Positions 57,240-64,000 of a DNA stretch of 64,000 bases are shown in pieces. Location: contig OX344762.1 of the NCBI GenBank assembly GCA_947034895.1, positions 87,662,981-87,726,980 of the forward strand. Direction: 5' to 3'. The first letter of the stretch is position 1. The number at the start of each line of letters is the position of its first letter. Below the pieces are notes generated by a model. It was not told where the DNA came from and ran no database searches. It saw only the letters and a program-made list of their open reading frames with translations. The translations under genes were made by a program, and so were the position numbers. This stretch comes from Rhytidiadelphus loreus (taxonomy: Eukaryota; Streptophyta; Bryopsida; Hypnales; Hylocomiaceae).

Positions 57240-57790
57240 AAATAGAACAAAACCCACAGTCGGTAATACTGAAGTCTCCACACAAAATCAAATCAACTGA
57301 CAACTAGGGCAAAACGAGAAGAACAGGTTATTCCAAAGACAAAATACCCACCCCAAAACCAAAAATCGGTAGTCCTGAAGATTCCGGCCACACCAAGTAA
57401 GTCAATGAAAATTAGGGCAATCGATAATTGGAAGTATCTCCACTCAAAAGCTAGTCACATGAAAAGTGGTGCAAAACTAGAAGAACGAATCACAAAGAGA
57501 TAACACCTACCCCCTAACCAAAAATCGGTAGTACTCTAGACTTCATGCAATTCAAAACTAGGGTGACCGAAAATTGGTAGTCCTGTAATCTCCAAACCAA
57601 ATCAAGGCAAATAAAAAGTAGTGCAAAACTAGAATAGCAAATCACAAATTCAAAACGCGCAACAAGCACTGTACACACCACACAAAACCAAGTCAAGTCA
57701 AATCAAATAAGGGCAAAATGAGAAAAACATATCACAGACACAAAACACACACCCTTATCCTGTACTCTCCACACAAAACCATGTCACATT
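57240..57790. repeat. Degenerate ~120-bp tandem repeat
   Basis: AAAATCGGTAGT(C/A)CT-like strings recur near 57260, 57362, 57522 and 57570. Each is followed by a CC(A)CACAAAACCAA or AAATCAA-type string and GGGCAAAA(C/T)GAGAA-type strings. Strongly decayed. Confidence 0.45.
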
Positions 57791-58581
57791 ATGCAGAAAA
57801 CAGTGTCTTCATAGACATCACTTTGACCACGGGGAAATCTCCCCACAAATCATGGAGAAGATTCAAGTCGTCTGAAATTTCTTGAAACAATAAAATTTTA
57901 CTCAAACCCGGTTAGATATCTTTACGACTTCAACATAGTAAGACGAAGGTTGATACCGAATGCAGAGAAAATGCATCTAGAATACAAACTAAAGCTTTCT
58001 GATCACGCAAGTTGCTGTTGACCTGAAGCTAGTGCAGGATTTGTTGTGATACTCCTGGTTTCAGTGCCAATCCTGACAGCAATTGACACACACGCAATAT
58101 ATATGAGATTGATAATCACCACTAGATTGGAAATGCGATACAATTAAAAATCAAACCCCTGAAATAATTTCATTTTAGATTTCTCCCCTATTAGTGATTA
58201 TGAAGCCCTAATTTCATTCTGAACACAATATAACTATCAATCACTTGATGAAGCAAACTGGATAACACATAGAAACGAACCAATGCCAAAGCCATGGCCA
58301 TTCTGTGGTTTCCTTTTTTTTAAGTGGTGAGTACTACTCCTTACCGTAGCAACAACAAAGTTGCCACACCGGGTTAAGAATGCAGTCAGAGAATCGCCCC
58401 TCGGCTTGTCCACTGCTGGAAAACGTGGCAACGCACAAATGTCAGCACTCTGTCTGTACACTTTTAACTTACGTTGCACAGGTTGAAGAAACAAGAATTT
58501 TTTTCTTTTTATGCGGAGAGCGCAAAGAGCGCGAAAAAGCCAAGGAAGGGCGACAGCATTACAATGATCGACTAAAAAGTC

Positions 58582-58677
58582 CTATGCGGACAATGCAAAA
58601 AGTGAGAAGACGGTGAAAAGGTTGAGAGCACTGAGCAGAGCTTGGCGACGAGCGTGAAGGTCACGGCGGAGCGCCAT
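58582..58677 (-). CDS. Possible 31-codon ORF or first exon, function unknown
   Basis: On the minus strand ATG at 58677 opens MALRRDLHARRQALLSALNL and closes at TAG 58582. It follows CTCCTCGCTAGGGTTTGC and CCCCCGCAG, a sequence style typical of plant 5' leaders and a possible 3' splice site. Upstream, near 59090-59040, the minus strand reads TAGGGTTTAGCGCAAGCTC, also leader-like. A small gene may therefore lie between about 59090 and 58300, but no family is recognised and exon structure cannot be settled from sequence alone. Confidence 0.25.
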   Translation of the reverse strand: MALRRDLHARRQALLSALNLFTVFSLFALSA

Positions 58678-58867
58678 CGTCTGAGCAGGACGATTTGCTG
58701 CGGGGGACACAAATGCAAACCCTAGCGAGGAGCAAAGCAAAAGTATGGGGAGAAAAAGACTTACAGTTTTAAAAAAAAAAAATTCACCGGTCTGAGAAAC
58801 CTGCATCCACACACACACAGACGCCGTCCACTTCTCCTTCATCAATTCACGTTAGGACTTTTTAAGC

Positions 58868-58940
58868 TGCAACTTGCAACACCCCACCATTGTAGACACT
58901 TCTAAAACCCCGAGCGATGCAGAAGCGACGGTCGGAAAAA
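58868..58940 (-). pseudogene. Duplicated fragment of the GARS leader and first codons
   Basis: About 70 bp match 56220-56290 with few differences: minus strand TTGCATCGCTCGGGGTTT in GARS against CTGCATCGCTCGGGGTTTT here. They include the ATG and the next codons (MVGCCKLQ here, MAGCCKLE in GARS). The frame then stops at KKS. The match ends abruptly on both sides. It lies 2.6 kb upstream of the GARS start on the same strand. Confidence 0.65.
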
Positions 58941-60320
58941 TTTCTAGAGGCAATCCAAGAAAGAGAATTACGTTAGGTAAGGTGGAAATGGATTGTCAGA
59001 GTTTGGGAATCACAAACGGCGATGTCGAGATCCGGCAAAGCAGAGGAAGAGAGAGAGAGGGGAGAACCTGCAGAGCTTGCGCTAAACCCTAAGTGGGATT
59101 CCGCTGGATAAGAATTGGTGACTGGGTCCTGATAAGGCTCTGATAAGCTTTGTGATGGGGACGAATTTTTCTTGCAGATTCCCCAAATTCTTCATCAACT
59201 ATTCGGTGTTGTATTCCCTTACACACGCGCTTTGTTGCATTCGAAGAATACTACCTTGGCAGATTTACTCCTAAGGGTTTCCTTCAAGGCCCAAGTAGTT
59301 GAGGATAGTAACGTCAAAACGTCTGCCAGTGAAGAATTTTTGGTCCCATGATGGTATGGTACATTTGTCATCGTGCAAACCCATAATTCTCCCAGTGCTT
59401 ATTCTGTAACGAATACAGGGAACTATGGTCTCCAAGTGCGGGACTTGAATTCCATAATGCGTAGGCAATTCTGAAACAAAGACTTCGTCACTGTACGTGA
59501 GGGTTAGTAATTATGACGAGGATTTGGGGCTCAGAAATTGCAGAGGGCTCAAAAAGGACGAGATTCTTGCAGTGGCCAACAAAAAGAGGGAGTCACTGGG
59601 ACACCTCTTTTCTGTTGCATTAGAAGACAAAACTGCAGATTTTGGACCCTAAGTTTCATTCAATTGACGATATAATCATGTGTCGAAAAGTCATACAGAG
59701 TCAAGAGTCACAGAGTGTTTTTGGTCACGAATGATCTAAAAGCAAATCTGTGAGCCCTGAGCTTGAGATAAACATCGAGACTACAATTGGTAGTTTCCAC
59801 CAGTGTGTCCAAAACGTGTCCACTGCAACACTACAGACAGAAGGGGACATATCCTCTAAAGTTCAAGGAACATATACAGTCACTTCCAATATTGAGCGTA
59901 TGCTATGTTGTAGCCATGATAGATAGGTTCAATTGAAACTGGTCTTCAGTAAGTATTTAACAGTTCTTGAAGAAGGAAAGCCCAATTTCAAAGGCTTGTA
60001 AGTCAAAATCATGTGCTCTTATGCCTTTCAACTTTGGGGTTTATGTTAATAAGCTTATTGGGAGTAAGTGTAAAAAGTTTCAGTCCAATTGGACCTATCT
60101 ATCATGGCTGCCCAAAATTGCCCATAACTTGAAAAAAATGTCTTTTTGAGGCATAACTTTTTAACTGCAACTTGAATTGGTCTGAAATTTTTTAGGCATC
60201 AAGCTACTAGTCAAACACACCACTTCTAATAAAAATTTTACAACAATCCAACAAATGTTCCATTGGGAAGGATGTGCCCCCAAAGTGAATAATGGCTTGA
60301 AATCATGCCTTAGAACTTTA
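58941..60320. other. Intergenic, no gene recognised
   Basis: Short frames only. The first 160 bp may be the leader of the small minus-strand gene considered at 58582. Confidence 0.45.
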
Positions 60321-60328
60321 AGGGTTAA

Positions 60329-60679
60329 AGAATGAAAATCAATATTTTTTTCCTAGCCTTTCAAATCAATTCTTCAATATAATTTTTTTTTTAATTAAAT
60401 ATCAAGAGTGCAAAAATTTCAAACTAAGAAGATTCAAAGTCATAAAATCTAGTCAAGCAAGGTGCATAAAAATGGTTTTCTTCACTTCAAATACAAATAT
60501 CTTGCAATTCACGTGATCAAAGTTTTGAAATTTCTTCCATACATTCTTATACTAGTTTAGTGTAAGATCCATTGATTAGATATGCAAAAGAAAAAAAATT
60601 AAATTTTTTTTTGCACTTTGCAATAGAAATGGGAGTTTTGAGTGGAATTTGATGAAAAAAAAGGTCTTCCAACTTTAGG
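60329..60679. mobile_element. TTAA-family element, internally deleted copy T6
   Basis: GGGTTAAAG lies at the left and CTTTAGGGGTTTA at the right. The interior between about 60480 and 60660 follows T1 and T2 (GGGAGTTTTGAGTGGAATTT matches the conserved subterminal part). Much shorter than the ~900-bp members. Confidence 0.5.
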
Positions 60680-61144
60680 GGTTTATTGCAATGTTTCGAG
60701 GCTTCCAGCCCTTTTCGCTTCAAGAAAGTGGCAATTTGTTGGTCAAAGCCCTCGTGGTCGGTATCCTGCTCCGTTTCTTGATAGTCCGCAGCATGTTCTC
60801 TTCCATTGTTCCCCTATGACGAGCTTCTGTGATCCAATTTTCAGCTTGTTTCGGAGGCAGAGATGATGATGCCATGCCAATGGTACACGAGAGTGTTCTT
60901 GAGATTAGTTGCACCACTTTTGCATTCCAGCAAGCTAAGATTTGCCAAATTTGGAGGTAGGATGCAGATTTGGGAATACTAAGCATCCTGGAAGCAACTG
61001 CGTATTGGCGAACTTGTGCGGCGATTTGCAAAGCCAATTGTACGATCTCCTTGTGTTCTCTTAAATCTAGCGAACATTTGGCTTAGGTTTGCCTGGCCTG
61101 CTTAGATTGTAGTCGATCTGTCAACATTGTGCTGTGAGGGCACC
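60680..61144. other. F-box gene upstream region
   Basis: Holds no recognised gene and presumably contains the promoter and leader of the F-box gene. No TATA box stands out. Confidence 0.45.
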
Positions 61145-62353
61145 ATGGATTTGGACGAGAGGGTTTGGAGCCAGCTGCAAGTGGACCTCGTGGAGCACGT
61201 TCTCTCTTTCCTGTCGGTCCCCGACTTGTGCAGATTCCGAGCTGTATGCAAGAGATGGAACGAGCTTGTGTGTAATCCCAGTTTCCACGATCTGTGTGAC
61301 GAGAGCAGAGAGCGAAACGCGTTTTTGTTTGTGACGCGCTATGGTCTCGGACTCCAGGGTAATTTGATGCGAGCATCAACAAGCTTCCTCGATGTCGATG
61401 ATATGAGGTGGTATTCCATCAAGGTGGATCAGGAGAGTGTCTCCACGACGTTGGCGATGGACGACGGCCTCATGTGTGAGTCGCACGCTAATTTCGCAGA
61501 GTTTGTCGTCTTTGATCCGTTTGCGAAGCATACCAAGAGGAGAGTGCTTCCGAAATCACCCGTTCCATGCTCTCTCGCTGATGTTCGTCCTACAATCGCC
61601 ATGGCTGGCGATCCAGGCAGACGCAGCTTCAAGGTGGTGGTTATCGATAACAATGTGCGAGATCCTGCTGCAACAAGGTTGTTTGTGTATGCATCATCCG
61701 GGAATGAATGGCGGGGACTGCGAAATCCGCCCGAGGGGTTCGCGGCGGAACTTGTTTGGTCAGCCACTATCCTTCGCGAACATTTGTATGTAGTGTTTGG
61801 AAATACGTCAAGTGACCAAGAATGCGGACAGTTTGTTATTTTGAGCTACAATCTTCTGGATGATACGTGGGCGGAGCCTATTAAAGCAAGTGTCCCGAGG
61901 AAGCTGGCACGTCCTCCGCAATTCGTTTGTAGCGGTGATCGCTTGTTTGTCATGATGGGAGTATCGAAACCTTGCAGCAACCCGAATTCGGACCGAAAGT
62001 TTGACTTGGTGTTGGAGGTGAGAGAAGTATTGATTGCGGACAACGACACTATGACTGTGGCGCAAATTACATTTGCGAATCTCAAGCAAATGTTTGGTGA
62101 GTTCAGTGACGACTTCCATGTTGCGTATGGAGTTCCTTGCATAAACTCCGAGGGGCTCTGCACATCCATTACATTGGTGTCATCTTTATCAGGAAAGATT
62201 CTATCATACGACCTGGTGAGCGGATCGGTGGATGCCTTGCCGGCACTCTCGTCGTTGGAGGAAGTAGGCCATGACGCCATTCCTCTGTTGTTTTGCCATG
62301 GGAAGCCTATGAAGCTCAGTTTGAGAATATTGACGTCACAAGAGTTGGGATAA
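61145..62353 (+). CDS. F-box protein, probably F-box/kelch type
   Basis: Intronless, 402 aa. The N-terminus (residues about 7-50) is an F-box: VWSQLQVDLVEHVLSFLSV, then PDLCRFRAVCKRWNELVCNP. This is the segment that binds SKP1 in an SCF ubiquitin ligase. The remainder has repeating beta-strand patterns like those of plant F-box/kelch or F-box-associated domains (for example ATILREHLYVVFGNTSS, LSYNLLDDTWAEPI and GKILSYDLVSGSVDALP), likely a substrate-binding propeller. The ATG lies in CACCATGG, a strong plant initiation context, and is preferred over an in-frame TTG 18 bp upstream. The target protein is unknown. No disruption is seen. The next gene, on the opposite strand, ends 1.2 kb downstream. 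Confidence 0.88.
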   Translation: MDLDERVWSQLQVDLVEHVLSFLSVPDLCRFRAVCKRWNELVCNPSFHDLCDESRERNAFLFVTRYGLGLQGNLMRASTSFLDVDDMRWYSIKVDQESVSTTLAMDDGLMCESHANFAEFVVFDPFAKHTKRRVLPKSPVPCSLADVRPTIAMAGDPGRRSFKVVVIDNNVRDPAATRLFVYASSGNEWRGLRNPPEGFAAELVWSATILREHLYVVFGNTSSDQECGQFVILSYNLLDDTWAEPIKASVPRKLARPPQFVCSGDRLFVMMGVSKPCSNPNSDRKFDLVLEVREVLIADNDTMTVAQITFANLKQMFGEFSDDFHVAYGVPCINSEGLCTSITLVSSLSGKILSYDLVSGSVDALPALSSLEEVGHDAIPLLFCHGKPMKLSLRILTSQELG

Positions 62354-63563
62354 GTTGGTCTACCTTCAAGATGGTTCAAAATGTGTGAAGAATTCAGGAC
62401 TTCGATGAGTATTCTGGAGCATCAACTTGTTGCAACCAGTTGGAAAAAGTAAGTGCTCTCTCTCAGCACTGACTTGTTTCACTGTGACTTAGCCCCAAAG
62501 TGCCCAAACTAGAATAGAAAAGTGTCTTATGGAAGTTAACGGTTGACTACGATAACTGTCAATACATATTTCTATAGTGATTCAAAAATATAGGATATGA
62601 TCATTTCTTTCTATTGGTACATTTTTGTACCTCCGTTGAAGCGTCCTAGTTGATTTATTTCAACTCCTATACATATGACCAAAGCCACTCTTGTCCTTTT
62701 GCGGCATTTAGAGGTTCGAGGGCATGTCAGAAGCCCATTTGAGAACTTGGGTATAGTATTATGTTATGGGCCTGCCTCACAATGTTACAACCAAGCAGAC
62801 ACTACTGTACACTCTTGTAAAATTTTCCACCTTAGTGATCCTGTGTCTATTATCCATTTGATCATGCCTTTGAAATCAGAGTCTGAATGTGGTCGTCTTT
62901 TGAATTTAGTTAGACAAGCTGGCTCGGTTCTGAAAATTGTAGCGTTCAGGTGATTAGGGCTCACGACCAACGCTATGTAATGTAGTCCTACATTCACCAC
63001 ACCGAATAAGTAAGGACCACTCAAGAATGTTCTGCACCGAATTTCTCATTGCAACCAACTGCACGAATTGGTAAGCGTGCAACACAGTAATAATAAATTT
63101 CACGGGTACATATCCCTTTCTAGTACAATAATTTTCGAGAGCATATGGAATGCACACAATCCCGACATTTTTTCAAGGAAGAAAACAAGTACACGGGACT
63201 GACTTCCGCTCAGAAATGATACATTACACTTTGCCTGCATTAAAAAACGGCTGTACTTGGCATTGTTCTGCACCTAAATATATGGTAGCCATGCCAATGA
63301 CCGTGCAGAACCTCTTTACCGTGCATTAATTGCGCACTTTGCCTGGCAGGTCACATCGGTTCCATAATATTCACATCATCTCAACGTAACCTAAATGTGG
63401 GAGCAAACCACTCTTAGCTAATATTTATTCCTTGTACATATGGATTAAATCAAAATAAAATAGTTAAAGAATTACTCCGGAGTATAAATTTAAGGAGAAT
63501 TCAACATCTGTAAACTCAATATAAGTCATAATGCTACAAATTGTTTAGAAATTAATCTCTCAG
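62354..63563. other. Intergenic between convergent F-box and hydrolase genes
   Basis: Presumed 3' flanks of both genes. The 92-codon frame at 62675-62953 has no family resemblance. No repeat is recognised. Confidence 0.5.
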
Positions 63564-63810
63564 TTACACTGAGTTTGCGAAGTCGAGCAACGCCTTGTTC
63601 GCTTGTTCAGGAACCTCATCATGGGGACAGTGTCCAGCTTGAAGGTGCACCATGGTGGCTTTCGGGTACAGTTCTTTGAATTGATTACACTTTGAAGGCC
63701 CCATCCAAGGATCAAGATCACCCCATAGCAGAAGCATTGGGCAGGAAAGACGGCTCACAAGTTTGTTGATTGTCTGGTTCGACCGCTTGAATAATACTTG
63801 CGTCATAAGC
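63564..63810 (-). CDS. Alpha/beta-hydrolase, last exon (gene continues beyond window)
   Basis: The exon starts after a CCTGCAG splice acceptor (exon base 63810, reading LMTQVLFKRSNQTINKLV) and ends at TAA 63564. It holds the C-terminal third of the fold: the strand CPMLLLWGDLDPW with the catalytic-acid Asp, then HLQAGHCPHDEVPE with the catalytic His, and the closing helix NKALLDFANSV. This ending closely resembles the plant plastid alpha/beta-hydrolases related to pheophytinase, which act on ester bonds; the exact substrate is not decidable. The nucleophile Ser lies in upstream exons outside the window. The rest of the window (63811-64000) is probably intron. Confidence 0.8.
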
Positions 63811-64000
63811 CTGCAGGTCAATTATTCGATGTCAAATTCCAACATCTGGCACATAACTTTTTTGAACCAGGCTACAGTAATCACTTCTACAATGTTATTG
63901 TACGTAGGTAGAATCATTTTGACTATGAGGTAACTGCAGATAGTTGCAAACCGTTTTTAAAACTGACCCCTCAAAATCTCACCTAAAATGTACTGCACAG
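63811..64000 (-). other. Probable intron of the hydrolase gene
   Basis: AT-rich sequence upstream of the last exon, with no confident further exon before the window end. Confidence 0.5.

Larger units (their letters stand above)
56239..58581. other. GARS upstream region and intergenic repeats
   Basis: No gene is identified. It contains two direct tandem repeats (listed separately). No clear TATA box was found for GARS, which is usual for housekeeping plant genes. Confidence 0.5.

Noticed and set aside
1..64000. CRISPR arrays, prophage, operons or rRNA/tRNA genes
   Set aside because: No regularly spaced direct repeats with unique spacers and no prokaryotic-style gene clusters were seen; intron-bearing genes show that the DNA is nuclear eukaryotic.

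Overview
This window looks like nuclear DNA of a land plant. The evidence is GT-AG introns in two genes, a late-embryogenesis-abundant (LEA) protein gene with an ABRE promoter element, a purine-biosynthesis enzyme with a plastid-type N-terminal extension, an F-box protein, and the remains of an L-type lectin receptor kinase. No lineage can be fixed. The few genes are GC-rich and intron-poor and sit in very AT-rich DNA full of small inverted-repeat elements. That fits a non-seed plant at least as well as a flowering plant, but this is a guess.

Layout. 1-12.6 kb: no gene, a patchwork of nested MITE-like elements. 12.9-13.7 kb: a broken LEA copy (+). 14.7-29.1 kb: a ~7 kb tandem duplication (units A and B), each unit carrying one intact intronless GNAT acetyltransferase gene (20286-20813 and 27086-27613). 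29-36 kb: repeats. 36.5-37.8 kb: intact two-exon LEA gene (-) with TATA box and ABRE. 38-46 kb: repeats and MITEs. 46.2-49.0 kb: decayed lectin receptor kinase, split by a TTAA-flanked insertion. 51.2-53.8 kb: a third, older GNAT copy (unit C, 52628-53155). 54.2-56.2 kb: two-exon GARS (phosphoribosylamine-glycine ligase) gene (-), convergent with GNAT copy C. 61.1-62.4 kb: intronless F-box gene (+). 63.56-64.0 kb: last exon of an alpha/beta-hydrolase gene (-) that runs off the window.

The genes do not form a pathway. GARS and the hydrolase are probably plastid-directed housekeeping functions, LEA is probably ABA or desiccation controlled, and the three GNATs are a young expanding family. The clearest signal beyond the genes is transposition history. 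The duplicated blocks provide filled/empty site pairs, so target-site duplications can be read directly: TA for a 103-bp MITE, 9 bp for Mutator-like MITEs, TAT for a CACTA-type palindrome, and TTAA for a family of CCC-ended elements that resemble piggyBac in this respect. I saw no convincing new biochemical system, no CRISPR array and no RNA gene.
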